Positions 1 through 10,828 of a stretch of DNA of 41,953 nucleotides are shown here, in pieces (position 1 is the first letter of the stretch; the number at the start of each line of letters is the position of its first letter). Position numbers and translations under genes: made by a program. The stretch is taken from contig JAITFD010000022.1 in NCBI GenBank assembly GCA_031281575.1, positions 1-41,953 on the forward strand, in the 5' to 3' direction. The stretch is from Mycoplasmataceae bacterium. Lineage in GTDB: Bacteria > Bacillota_I > Bacilli_A > Mycoplasmatales > Mycoplasmoidaceae. A model generated the notes under the pieces. The model was not told where the DNA came from. It made no database searches and was given only the letters and a program-made list of their open reading frames with translations.

Positions 1-216
1 TTTTTGATCTTTTTCAATTGTTATGATTTTTTTTACATCACTAATTTCGGCAAATTTCGCAGCACTATAACCATAAGCCGTACCAATTTCGCAAATTGTT
101 TGCAAATGATTTTTTTTAATTAAGTCGATGATAAAAACAATTGTTTGATCACGAACAAACGGAATATGATCAGTTTGTGAATGAATTTTAATTTGCTCAC
201 TTAGTTTTATACCCAT
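1..216 (-). CDS. O-methyltransferase family protein (TrmR/YrrM-like), 3' end outside window
   Basis: Only the first 72 codons are inside the window; the gene runs off the left edge. The start is the ATG at 216, three bases after the polC stop (TAATTTATG), so it is probably co-transcribed with polC. The visible part reads MGIKLSEQIKIHS, then HIPFVRDQT, then the SAM-binding motif I region ICEIGTAYGYSAAKFAE and the post-I strand KKIITIEKD. This matches the small class I methyltransferases related to catechol O-methyltransferase, which include the tRNA 5-hydroxyuridine methyltransferase TrmR. Motif I is intact (EIGTAYGYS). The catalytic part lies outside the window, so the substrate cannot be judged; tRNA wobble modification is an inference from the family. 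Confidence 0.75.
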   Translation of the reverse strand, partial: MGIKLSEQIKIHSQTDHIPFVRDQTIVFIIDLIKKNHLQTICEIGTAYGYSAAKFAEISDVKKIITIEKDQK

Positions 217-219
217 AAA

Positions 220-3200
220 TTAAAATAACGATAATTGCTCATCTTCATCTAATCCAATTAAAACATTAAGGTCAGTTAATAATTTAAGAATTTTTTTATT
301 TACCTTAGTCCGATCCGATAAATTTTTCTTACTCGTGAATGGGCCAATTTCACGTTCATTAATAATTGAATTAGCAACTTCTGCTCCCAACCCATTAATT
401 ACGGTAAATGGTGGAATTAATGTGTTGCCGTCAACTTTAAATTGATCGGCCAACGAACGTTCTAAACTCACATTCGCAATTTCAAATCCGCGGGCATACA
501 TTTCCAAACAAATGCGGTAAACATCGATTGCATCTTTTTCTTTTTTTTCGAGTTTCTCTTTGCCACGCGCACGGTATTCATTTAATTTAGTTTTAATATT
601 TTCCGCACCTAATTGAATGTTTGCTAAATCAAAATAATCTTGGGATGAATTATTGAGAATCGTTAGAATACCGGCATAAAAATGAATCGGATAATAAATT
701 TTATATCATCCGCAAATATATGAGGCGGTCATATATGCAGCCGCATGAGCTTTCGGGAAAAGATATTTAATTTTTTTACATGAATCTAAATATCATTGCG
801 GAATGCCTTTTTCTTTTAATAATTCCCCATATTCATTAATTACATCCTTACCTTGTCCTTTCCGAACTTTTTCACTAATTTTAAAGGCGATGGCTGGTTG
901 AACATTGCGGGCAATTAAATATAGCATGATATCCTCACGACAACAAATTACATCTTTTAACTTCAATGTTGGATCATTGGCTAATAATTCATGAGCATTG
1001 CCAGATCATACATCCGTTCCATGACTTAACCCAGAAATCCGAATTAAATCGTCGAATGATTCTGGTTTTGCATCTTTAATCATTTTTAATGTAAAATCAG
1101 TCGAACATTCAGGTAAACCATAAGTTCCGAGTGTTTCACCATTTAATGCATCAGAACTAATTTTTAATGATTTCAAACTTTTAAATAATTCAATTACTGC
1201 TGGATCAGAAAAATTAACTTGTTTCAATTCAACCTTGGACGATGTTTCAAACATTTTTGCCATGGTGGGAAAATCATGACCAAGAATATCAAATTTTAAT
1301 AGATTGTCGTGAATCTTATGAAAATCAAAATGGGTTGCATATCAACCTGCATGACTGCCATCGGTACTGTTCCCGCTTTCTTGTGGTGGGAAATTATATG
1401 GACAAAAGTCAAGAATGGAATATTCTTTTGGGACAATGATCATGCCGCCAGGATGCTGTCCAGTCGTAATTTTGACACCCACTAATTGTTGTGCAAGTAA
1501 CTCAATCTCAGCATCGCTTGGTTCGTAACCCGGACGAACTAATTCAAAATAATTTTTAACAAACCCGTATGCCTTCTTATCCGCTACTGTTGAAATTGTT
1601 CCGGCGCGATATGTGTTTTCTTTGCCAAACATATCAACGATAAATTTATGCGCTCGTGCTTGATATTCACCACTAAAATTTAGATCGATATCAGGGACTT
1701 TTTCAGCACCAGGTGTTCCTAAAAAAGTTTCAAATGGAATGTTATGTCCGTTTTTATTCATTGCCGTTTGACAATGTGGACATGATCGATCCGGTAAATC
1801 GAATCCGTCACTGGCTAAATCACTAAATTCGTGATGCTGACATTTTGGACAAATATAATGTGGTGCCAATGGATTAATTTCACTGATTCCAGATAAATAA
1901 GCAACAACTGATGAACCAACACTACCACGCGAACCAACAATATATCCTTCGCTATTTGACTTTTTAACTAACAAATGCGAAATTCAATAAATACATTCAT
2001 ATCCTTTATTAATAATAATTTCTAATTCATTTTTGATTCGTTGGGCAATGATCGGATCTAATTGATCGCCATAAATGGCTTTTGCGCGTTGATATACTTC
2101 TTGCTCAAGATTTTCTTTGGCGCCACTAACATTAGGAACAAATAGCCCTTTTTTATTAATTTTAATTTTTTCAAATTCATTCATAAATGCATACGTTTGA
2201 TCGATCACAATATCATTAAGAACTTTTTGATCTTGAATAAAGTTTAATTCATCCAACATTTCTTGTGTGTTGCGGTAATATAGTAATGGCGGATGATCAT
2301 TCGTTGCTCCATAATTAAAAAAACGATGTGCTCTTCCCCCAGGCAATTTACTCATAATAAATACTCGATGTGCATCTTGGGATGTCCGATTTAAATAATA
2401 AAATCCAGATACTGCGGCAACTGGTTTATTGATTTTTTTTGCAACATCAATTATCCGTAAAATTGTATTTTTGGCAATTTCTGGTGTACAGGCGTTTGTT
2501 TCAAATAAATAATTAATTGAAGCAATTGGCGAAATAAATATATAATCGTAAAATTGCATTACTCGGATTAATTCGTCTTCCGTTCCATTTAATGCATTTT
2601 CTCATACATCACCCCAAAACGGCGAAGAAGCGATCACAAAATTTTTACGTACGGCATTAATTTGATCAATGAAAATTGTTGGTTCACGGAAAAATTGTTC
2701 CGTGTAACTGATACTAATTAAATGATATAAATCTTTTAATCCGGCTTGATTCTTCGTATAAATTTGGCAAAACAACGGAAATTGCGAATTGTAATAATTT
2801 GGACACTTCAATTGATTTAATTCGTTAATTTGCTTCATTTTTAATTCGGTTAATTGCCGGTGCATGAATGATCAAGCATTATTTAATATTTCAGCATCGT
2901 AATCAGCACGGTGAGCAACGTGTTCATCATAAATAATTTTATAGTTTCGACATACTGATCCTAAATTATGACCTTTTAAACCAACATTTAAACAACGCGA
3001 AAGTTCCAATGTGTCAATTAATGGATTATGTAAAATTGGTAAATTGTTTTCTAATAATTTTTGATTAAGAAATTTAATATCAAAATTAATTCCATTATGG
3101 GCAATTAAAATTAAATCACCAATTCATTCAACAATTTTTTCTAATGCAACCTTAATCGTTGGCGCATTAGCAACATCCTCGTTGCGAATTTTAGTTAAAT

Positions 3201-4410
3201 TAGTAATGAATGTTGGAATTGATTTTTTTGGTTTAATAAAAGTTTGAAAGTGATCGACAACTTGGCCATTAATCACCTTTACACCACCGAATTCAATAAT
3301 TTCATCATACCGCGCATTTAATCCAGTCGTTTCAATATCAAAACAAACATAATTCATTTTATCAAGCGAACTATCATTGGCATTAATTACAATATGTTTA
3401 TTGCGGTCAATAATTGCTGCTTCAACACCGTAAATAATTTTTTTATCGGGACAAATTTTTTCCGATAATTCCGCTATTTCGCTGTAGTTGTGGACATTAC
3501 TTCGGTCGGCAAAAGCAATTCCAGGGGCATTAAATTCACATACACGTTTTAAAATTTCACGTGGATCGTTTAATCCGTCTTGCACCGACATGTTTGTGTG
3601 AGCAAGTAATTCGATTCGTGGTTTTGGCGATGGATCAAGATGTTTAAATTCCGTTGGACATTCAATTTTTTTGATGTAATTAACAAACCCAACAACTTGA
3701 TGGCGGGCGTCGTATTGATCGGGCCGAAAGTCCGCAATATATTCAATTCAGTCATTAAGTGCAAGTTTTTCAATTAACGATTTTTCGCTATCAACTTTAT
3801 TTTTAAGAAAGTATTTTAAAACCGCGGCTTGTTGACCATCATGAACATAAAATGTGAAAGGCATTTTTGGATTTTTTGGTTCTTTAATACAAAAAATGTA
3901 TCCTTTTTGAATATGATTTTTTGCGCGTGGGGTAAAATGCATTTCAGTTAAATGTTTGGTTTGAGCAATTTTGCGTTCATCAATCACTACTTGGTTAAAA
4001 TCGATGTGATGCTGGCGAAAATATTCGAGCAATTCAACAGCAAAGCCTTTGATTAATTCTTGATCAGCAGGATCATCAACCGAAATGACAATGTCGTGAT
4101 TGCGCACAGCGCATTGAATTAATTTGTTCTTTTTTGTTTTTTGATTAAAAAATTTATTCAAACCATCGGATAAATTATGGGTATTAGTTATTCGTTTAAA
4201 TTCAACAATTACCGTAAAATGATTGCTGAATTTTTTGATTTCATTAACTAATGCTTCCAATAAGCTTCACGAGATAAGATCATTAAAGACAAATTTAAAT
4301 GTTAATGGCGAGTTAGTTACCGTAGAAATTGTTGCATTTGCAAATATTTCTTCGCGCATTTGCGCAGATAAGAAATTGATCTTATTAAAAAGGGTTCGGA
4401 TATTGTCCAT
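220..4410 (-). CDS. polC: DNA polymerase III alpha subunit, PolC type
   Basis: This is the replicative polymerase of low-GC Gram-positives and Mollicutes, with built-in 3'-5' proofreading. The 1396-residue reading frame is continuous once TGA is read as Trp, close to the usual ~1440. Visible in order: N-terminal and OB-fold region (1-260), first part of a PHP domain (from about 264, ELLAHTNMS), an inserted DEDD exonuclease (YVCFDIETTGL, Asp358/Glu360), the second PHP part, a four-Cys zinc site (Cys854, 857, 877, 880) and the catalytic motif PDIDLNFSGEYQ (Asp907/Asp909). The C-terminal region has a helix-hairpin-helix-like stretch (INGLGAEVANSI). The start ATG at 4410 lies 8 bases after a TATAAT box. 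The first His of the PHP HxH motif is replaced by Leu, so PHP chemistry is probably lost. Confidence 0.97.
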
Positions 4411-4418
4411 TTGTAGAT

Positions 4419-4424
4419 ATTATA
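4419..4424 (-). promoter_or_regulatory. -10 box of polC
   Basis: A perfect TATAAT on the minus strand, with 8 bases between its last base and the polC ATG. A start site about 7 bases downstream would give an mRNA with virtually no 5' leader. No Shine-Dalgarno sequence is seen. Confidence 0.65.
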
Positions 4425-4485
4425 TTTAATAAACTAACAAAATAAAAACAGATTGAAATAAATGGGTTTTTTATTAATAAATATG

Positions 4486-4495
4486 TACTATAGTA
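4486..4495. promoter_or_regulatory. 10-bp palindrome TACTATAGTA (possible operator)
   Basis: A perfect palindrome in the divergent polC/DUF31-protease intergenic region. The identical sequence occurs at 8551-8560 upstream of lon, and a longer relative occurs at 10738-10752. Regulatory meaning is inferred only from recurrence; the sequence is AT-rich, so chance recurrence is possible. Confidence 0.3.
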
Positions 4496-4534
4496 TGGAA
4501 AAATATTCGCAAAATATTTACGATTCCGTTGCAT

Positions 4535-4586
4535 TATAATCGCCGTTCGATCGAACTTAAACTCGCAATTTAAAGATTAAGAACGG
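4535..4586 (+). promoter_or_regulatory. TATAAT box followed by palindrome and inverted repeat
   Basis: A TATAAT at 4535-4540 is followed at the expected start point by a perfect 12-bp palindrome GTTCGATCGAAC (4545-4556). CCGTTC (4543-4548) can alternatively pair with GAACGG (4581-4586). This could be an operator-controlled upstream promoter of the DUF31 protease or the 5' end of a small structured RNA. There is no reading frame here. The rest of 4411-4624 holds nothing else I can recognise. Confidence 0.35.
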
Positions 4587-4612
4587 ATCCATTATATAGT
4601 CCGTATACCATA

Positions 4613-4618
4613 TATAAT
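4613..4618 (+). promoter_or_regulatory. -10 box of the DUF31-type protease gene
   Basis: TATAAT ends 6 bases before the ATG at 4625, which predicts a leaderless transcript. No convincing -35 hexamer is visible. Confidence 0.6.
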
Positions 4619-4624
4619 TAAATT

Positions 4625-6118
4625 ATGAACGATAGTGTTACTCCGGCAAATCCGCCAGTTATTAATCCGAATAACACGAACAAGAGTAGTAAAAAAATTA
4701 AATGAACATTATTCTATTGTGCGGTTGGATTATATCTCATTGTAACATTGGTGTTTTCCTTTGTTGGTTTTGGCGATAATTCGCCAAATTATAAAACTTT
4801 TCCAATTGTCACCAAAAGTGATTTATATTATGAAGGCGAAAAAACCGAAATCAAAAACATCAACGGTGCATCAATTGGTGCATTGTATCAATTAAATGCA
4901 ATTGATCCAATCCCGTTTAATTATGATAACGACTACATTGCAACAAATTATAAAATTCATAAAACAGCATCATCATATACCATTACTTATACACACTATT
5001 TAGCTACATCAAGTGCCGATCCATTAGCATTCGAACTTAAAAATCATCCGGCGGGAATTGATTGGTATGAAACAGTTTCATTTTATGTTTTCTTGCATTT
5101 GCAAAACGATACAACATTAGAAGATGCCCAAGCGTTCACTTATCAACGTAGCTTTTCTTTGCTTGGGACGGAAAATAATATTATTAGTCAAAAAAATGTG
5201 CATTTAAACGGTGGAATTATTCCCCCAGAAACAAGTGCCAACGCCGTATTTGGCACGGGTTGATTAGTAAAACGTTTAACTGGAACAAGTAATTTTCATT
5301 ATCTCATTATGACCAATTGACACGTTGCCCAAGGAATTAAAGACTATAATTTAACATTGCAAGGTTATGCGCAAGGTAAGGGAACATTAAATGTCACAAA
5401 TTATGCAAAATTTATCGATGTTAATGATGCTAATGTCTATGGTCATCTTAGCAATTGAAATGGGAAAAATTACGGTACAGATTCATATCTTTACGAAGTT
5501 GATTTTGGTGATACATCGACCATTCCAACACTAACATTAAATAATCTTAACGCCTTAAATAATCTTTATGCCAAAGGTGCAAATATGTTTAGTTTAGCAA
5601 CGACAGTGCCACAAGAAATTAGTTCACAAGTATTTGTTGGTGGATATCCTGGTGTTGGCGAAGAAGCAAATGTTGAATGAAACTTTAAACATCGCCGGAT
5701 CGAAGAATTTGATGGATATGCATTAACGCAAAATTTATGAGAAATCGATCCGAAAGAAGGTCAAACTGTTGGTCATTATATTGATGATAGCCGCAAGTAT
5801 TTTTCTGTTGGTAATGAATACTGATTAAACTATAGCGATCAATCGATCATGGGTGGTGGATCAAGTGGATCGATGGCCTTTATCCATGATCCGAATAGTA
5901 GCACCGAGCCATTCAAATTGATTGGGATTTATTGAGGAAATTGATATGCGTCTGATTACAATCTAACCATTGATAGTATTGAATCGTTTATCAAAGTTCC
6001 CGCAAATAGTTCGCAAATTGCTGGTTATGATGATGATGGTGAACCAATTTATTTACGTGATTTATGACTATCATATGATATTTATGATTTATTTAGCCAA
6101 TTAACACCCGCAAATTAG
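4625..6118 (+). CDS. Membrane-anchored trypsin-like serine protease, DUF31-like
   Basis: 497 residues. A polar N-terminus (Asn/Pro-rich, then SSKKIKW) precedes one membrane segment at about residues 35-55 (LFYCAVGLYLIVTLVFSFVG), placing the rest outside the cell. The catalytic region has the layout of chymotrypsin-fold proteases: GTGWLV followed by MTNWHVAQG (His233), an acidic strand YLYEVDFGD, and GGGSSGS (residues 410-416; Ser414 in the GxSG position). This matches the mycoplasma DUF31 peptidase family, whose members include the immunoglobulin protease MIP; no MIB partner is seen beside it. Many TGA Trp codons are used, one of them next to the catalytic His. The stop overlaps the lon stop by 4 bases (convergent). 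Substrate unknown. Confidence 0.72.
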
Positions 6119-8484
6119 GACATTGATTTTTTCGGAAAGTTGTTTGTATGTACTTTACCTTCGAAAATACTTTGGTAGATTTCTAAATAATTTTCCACAA
6201 AATGAATGGTAATTTTTTCTTTTACTTCTTCTGGTACTTCATCAATAAATCGTTCATCATCTTTCGGAATAAAGAATTCATTAACACCACCACGAAATGC
6301 CGAAATAATTTTTTCTCGCACTCCACCGATAATCCCAACTTTACCACGCAGCGTAATTTCTCCAGTCATTGCTAATGTGTTAGGTACCACACGTTTCGTA
6401 ATTGCCGAAATGATCGCGGTTGTAAGTGTTACACCGGCACTTGGTCCATCTTTCGGAATTCCACCCGAAGGAACATGGATATGAATGTCAAATTTACTAA
6501 AATCAAAATCGCTATTGATACCAAAAACTTGAGCATTTGCCCGCACATATCCTAAAGCAACTTGTGCTGATTCTTTCATTGTTTCTTTTAAGTTACCAGT
6601 AATTGAAATGTTGCCTTTGCCAGGGAAATAAGTTACTTCAATCGGCAATAAATCTCCACCGGCTGTGGTATATGCCATTCCGTTCACAACGCCGGGTAAT
6701 GGTTGATCGTCTTTTGAATTGTAATCATATAAAATTTTTCCGAGATATTCACGAACAACTGCATCAGTAACACTTAATTTAATTTCTTTATCATATTGTA
6801 ACTTAACGGCTAGTTTCCGCGCAATCTTACTAATTTGTCGTTCTAATTCACGGACACCAGCTTCCCGAGTGTAATGACGAATAATATATAACAGTGCTGG
6901 TTTTTCAAATTTTAATTGTTCCGGTGATAAGTTTGTTGCCGTTAGCACTTTTTCAATTAAATAATTTTCGGCAATAGAAAGTTTTTCTTTTTCCGTATAT
7001 GATGTTAACTCGATAATTTCTAAACGATCTTGCAATGGTGCAGGAATTTGTTCAATATAATTTGCCGTCGCTAAAAACAACACGTTACTTAAATCATAAT
7101 TTTCTTCAATATAGTTATCACTGAACATTGTGTTTTGTTCTGGATCAAGTACTTCTAATAATGCATTCGATGGGTCACCGTGATATCCATCAACCGACAT
7201 TTTATCAATTTCATCCAATAAAAATAATGGATTAGTTACACCAACTTGTTTCATCCCTTTAATAATTCTTCCAGGCATTGATCCTAAATATGTTCGACGG
7301 TGACCACGGATTTCACTTTCATCGTGGACTCCACCTAATGAAACTTTAATAAACTTTTTATTTAATGCTTCGGCAATTGATTTTGCTAACGAGGTTTTAC
7401 CAACACCCGGTGGACCAACTAAACAAATAATAGGACTTTTACCTTTTGGTGCTCGTGCCCGAACTGCCAAATATTCAATAATCCGTTCTTTAACTTTTTC
7501 CAAACCATAATGCGATCGATCAAGAATATTTTTAACATGTTTAATATTGTTGTCATCTTCAGTTGTTTGCCAATATGGTAAATTTAATAATCATTCAATA
7601 TATGACTTACTGATCGCGTTTTCTTGACTAAATCCGTTTGTTTCAATTTTTTGAATTTCCGCAGTTACTTTTATTCGAATATTATCTGGATAAGGGTTTT
7701 CTTCAAGTTTCTTTTTAAATCCGCTTAAATCATTTTCATTCGGATTTAATTTACCTAATTCATCTTTAACAGCACGAATTTTTTCACGTAAATAAAATTC
7801 TTTTTGTTGATTAGAAAGATTATCATTGACTTTTTTATTAATGGTTTGATCAATGTCGCGTTTAACTTCATCACCAAGCGAATTTAATCGTAAGTTACGA
7901 ATCACTAATCGTAAACGTCGTGTAATATTCAATTCACTTAAAATTGCATGACGATTTAGTTTATTCCGTTGTAAATCATCTTCGCTAAATGCACCACCAA
8001 TTAAATCCGCAGTTTTACTTGCATTTTCTTCATCAGCTTTAATTGTAAAGTTAATTTTTTGTTTTGTCTCACGAACAACAGTTTCTAATTCCTCAATCAG
8101 TTTTTTATTAAGTGGCGAACTGGCTCCAGTCTCTTTTGCTGGTTCAACTTTTGCTTCATAGTATTCTTTATCAGTTAAAAGATCAAGAATTTCAACCCGT
8201 TTAAGCGGCATCACTTCAACATAGTAAACTTCTTGATTTGCACCAGAATAAGGTTCAACATTAACAATTTCACATAATGCACCAATTTTATAAATATCTT
8301 TTAAACTCGGTACTTCAATTAACGAGTCGATTTGGGTTGCAATGACGATCTTATTATTCTTTTTCGGATCTTTATTGTAATAGTTAGCAACAGCGATTGA
8401 ACGATCACGGCCAGCTTCAATCCGCACCGTACGGTACGGAATTGGAACAATATCTCGGGTAATTAATGTAGGGTACGACTTCAT
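6115..8484 (-). CDS. lon: ATP-dependent protease La (LonA)
   Basis: Cytosolic ATP-dependent protease for damaged and regulatory proteins; 789 residues, normal for LonA. The N-terminal substrate-recognition domain begins YPTLITRDIVPIPYRTVRIE and is followed by a coiled linker. The AAA+ module has Walker A GPPGVGKTS (Lys363), Walker B FLLDEIDK (Asp424-Glu425) and an arginine-finger region. The protease domain has DGPSAGVT with catalytic Ser682, and the paired Lys lies in the GGVREK segment (about 725). The ATG at 8484 lies just downstream of a TATAAT box and a CIRCE operator, as for lon in other mycoplasmas, so heat-shock control by HrcA is expected. The frame is intact with TGA as Trp. Confidence 0.97.
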
Positions 8485-8487
8485 CTA

Positions 8488-8493
8488 ATTATA
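8488..8493 (-). promoter_or_regulatory. -10 box of lon
   Basis: TATAAT lies only 3 bases before the lon ATG and 2 bases downstream of the CIRCE element. If used, the transcript would be leaderless. An alternative box (TATACT) lies further upstream near 8555, which would place CIRCE inside the leader instead. Confidence 0.45.
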
Positions 8494-8495
8494 TT

Positions 8496-8522
8496 TTAGC
8501 ACAAAAGTGGGTAAAGTGCTAA
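8496..8522 (-). promoter_or_regulatory. CIRCE operator (HrcA-binding inverted repeat) of lon
   Basis: The half sites TTAGCAC and GTGCTAA are spaced exactly as in the CIRCE consensus: 9-base arm, 9-base spacer, 9-base arm, 27 bases in total. Each arm matches the consensus at its seven outer bases; the inner two bases differ on one side and one differs on the other. HrcA repression of heat-shock genes, including lon in mycoplasmas, is established; hrcA itself is not in this window. Confidence 0.85.
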
Positions 8523-8658
8523 AATTAGCACGATGGATACTTAATCCACTTACTATAGTATATCTCAATTTTTCCATTTTTCACATAAATTGCGAGCTAA
8601 CTATTCAATTTTCTGCTAGTTTTTGAATCATTTTAACTATCCTTAAGTTAATTTTATA

Positions 8659-10668
8659 CTATGCGCGATTTAATGCAATTTTTGTTTGCTCGTGTTTATG
8701 TTTCTTTGCATTTTCGGCACAATCTAAACAATAACGGATGTGGAAATTGATCCCAACATAGTTAATATTTGTGTTTTCGTATGCAAAACGTAGGATTTTT
8801 TCGACTTGCTCACCAGTTGGATAATCGTCGAATTCAACATAAGAAATATGGCCAGCATTACATAATTTATGGAATGGTGCTTCAATTTCCAATTTCTTTA
8901 AGAAGGCAATTGGATAGTCAACTGGAACATGGAACGAATTGGTATAAAAACCTTTTGAATTAACTCATTTGATATTGCCAAAGCGTTTTTGGTCAACCAA
9001 TGTAAATTTATTGCTCAAACCTTCAGCAGGAGTTGCGTAACATGAAAAATTTAATTTGTATTTATTTTTAAATTCATCAGCACGTTTACGTAAATGCGTC
9101 ACAATTTCAACACCTAATTTTCAAGCATCATCTGATTCACCGTGGTGTTTGCCAACAAGTAATTTCAAAGTTTCGGCTAAACCAATAAAACCGATTGCTC
9201 ATGTTCCTTGTTTTAAAATTGGTTCAATTGAATCTTCGGGTTTCAATTTCTCTGAACCGCACATTACTTTTTGTCCAGCAACAAACGGTAGATCAGCAAC
9301 TTTTAAACGTTTTAAAACATTATAACGGTGTAACAATTGATCTTTCGCTTGATTAATTCGTTCATCAAATAATTTAAAGAATTGCTTAACATCCTTGTTT
9401 GCTAATTTGGCAATGCGCACAATGTTAATCGTAACTGGGGCAATATTCCCACGGCCTTCAACACCGGGCTCACCATTAATATTTGCCATGATATATGTTC
9501 GACATCCCATTGTTGCGGGCAAATAACCTTTTTGATATGGTTCATTATTAAAGTCAGCATCAATATTCATAAATGTTGGATTCATTCGTTGTGACGCAAC
9601 ATGACAAGCAATTTTAAATAAGTAATAATAAGGATCTTTTGGATCACGGTTAATGCCTTTTTTAACGCGGAAGATAATGTTAGGGAAAATCGGTTGTTCG
9701 CCATTACCTAACCCTTTCAAATATTGTTCAAGTAGTGCTTGACATAACATTGCGGCTTCTGGTGAATCAGGGATCCCGATATTTAATGATGAAAATGGCA
9801 CTTGGGCTCCAGCCCGTGAATGCATTGAGTTTAAATTATAAATGACCGCTTGCATTGCTTGATTAACCCGTTTAATTAACCGTTTAGTAACTAAGCCTTG
9901 AAGCGCCGATTTTTTTACACCAGCTTCAATTAATTCTTCTTCAATTTTTTTGCGTGTTAATCGTACATATGGCGCTAAATCATTATCAAAATTCGGGTGC
10001 CCTTGCCCACCGAACATATCATTTTGTGATGATTGAAGCATAATACATGTTAATTCCGCCGCGACTTCAATTGATTTTGGTGAATTAATAAAACCGTAAC
10101 CGTTGTTAAAACCTGATGCTAATAATTTACCAGTTGGGAGTTGCAAACAATTAGTTGTTAAATTATATGAATCTAAATCGTGAATATATAAGTCACCAGA
10201 ACGATGTGCGTTAGCAAATGCTTCGGGTAATAAATCACTAAGAATATGTCATTTATTTGCTTCCGAAGCAATCCGTAATAATTTTGCCGAAAAATTATTA
10301 CCGACATTGGCATTATCACGATCAGTCTTAATACCAATTTCCTTAATTGTTTTCATAATTGGACTCTTAATTTCGCGAATCGCTGTTCGTCGCGTACGAT
10401 AAGCTTGATATAACTCAGCAATTCTGGTGTTTTTGGTAGCGGGATGTTTTTTTAATGTTGCAACAACAACATCTTGAATTTGTTCAATCCCAACATTTTT
10501 CTTATATTTTTTCGTAATTTGTTGAACAATCGCATCAGTTAATGCTTGAACTTGATCAGCTGATAAATTAATCTTTTCATTAATATTACATTGATTAATC
10601 GCATGATAGATTTTTTGGGGTGCAAAGTTTGCAACTGCGCCGTCGCGCTTAATGATTGTGATCGCCAT
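8659..10668 (-). CDS. nrdD: Anaerobic (class III) ribonucleoside-triphosphate reductase, C-terminally truncated
   Basis: Makes dNTPs without oxygen when activated by NrdG (encoded at 36465). 669 residues. The N-terminal ATP-cone (MAITIIKRDGAVANF, to about 95) is followed by the catalytic barrel: SRAGAQVPFSSLN, MGCRT with the thiyl-radical Cys389, NGEPGVEGRGNIAPVTINI, ATPAEGLS, TNSFHVPVDYPI. It ends with GINFHIRYCLDCAENAKKH and a stop 19 residues after CLDC. Family members continue with a second CxxC and an RVxGY glycyl-radical loop; both are absent, and no downstream frame restores them. The ATG at 10668 lies 6 bases after TATAAT. Either the radical-bearing tail is encoded elsewhere, the enzyme is inactive, or the sequence carries an error. 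Confidence 0.93.
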
Positions 10669-10674
10669 ATTTAA

Positions 10675-10702
10675 ATTATAAAATTAATTAAAATTAAAAC
10701 AA
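10675..10702 (-). promoter_or_regulatory. nrdD promoter
   Basis: TTGTTT (10697-10702) and TATAAT (10675-10680) are separated by 16 bases on the minus strand; the box is 6 bases from the nrdD ATG, so the mRNA should be leaderless. A 15-bp palindrome (10738-10752, arms ACTATAT/ATATAGT) lies further upstream in the same divergent region. The remainder of 10669-10828 is AT-rich with nothing else recognised. Confidence 0.55.
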
Positions 10703-10811
10703 GCGAAAAAGCATATTTTTTTTAAATAATGTCGGTAACTATATAATATAGTATTTGTTTTCGGCAATTTTTTTAAAAAAACATTAATTATAAAATAAAA
10801 TCATTAAAACA

Positions 10812-10817
10812 TATAAT
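10812..10817 (+). promoter_or_regulatory. -10 box of the FtsK-like gene
   Basis: TATAAT with 11 bases to the ATG at 10829; predicts a leader of only a few bases. Confidence 0.5.
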
Positions 10818-10828
10818 AAAATTGTTCT

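Noticed and set aside
220-4410. Apparent chain of broken reading frames under the standard code, here and in most other long genes
   Set aside because: All pieces of each gene share one frame, and the breaks are TGA codons at Trp positions; with TGA as Trp the genes are intact. Reading TGA as Gly, as in some candidate-phylum bacteria, does not fit the conserved Trp positions.
8485-8660. Frameshift that would restore the glycyl-radical end of NrdD
   Set aside because: I translated the downstream bases in all three minus-strand frames; stops occur within a few codons and no CxxC or RVxGY appears.
10738-10752. NrdR box controlling nrdD
   Set aside because: The palindrome resembles the NrdR consensus core but is three bases longer, lacks the outer CAC/GTG bases, stands alone instead of as a pair and is about 60 bases upstream of the -10 box.
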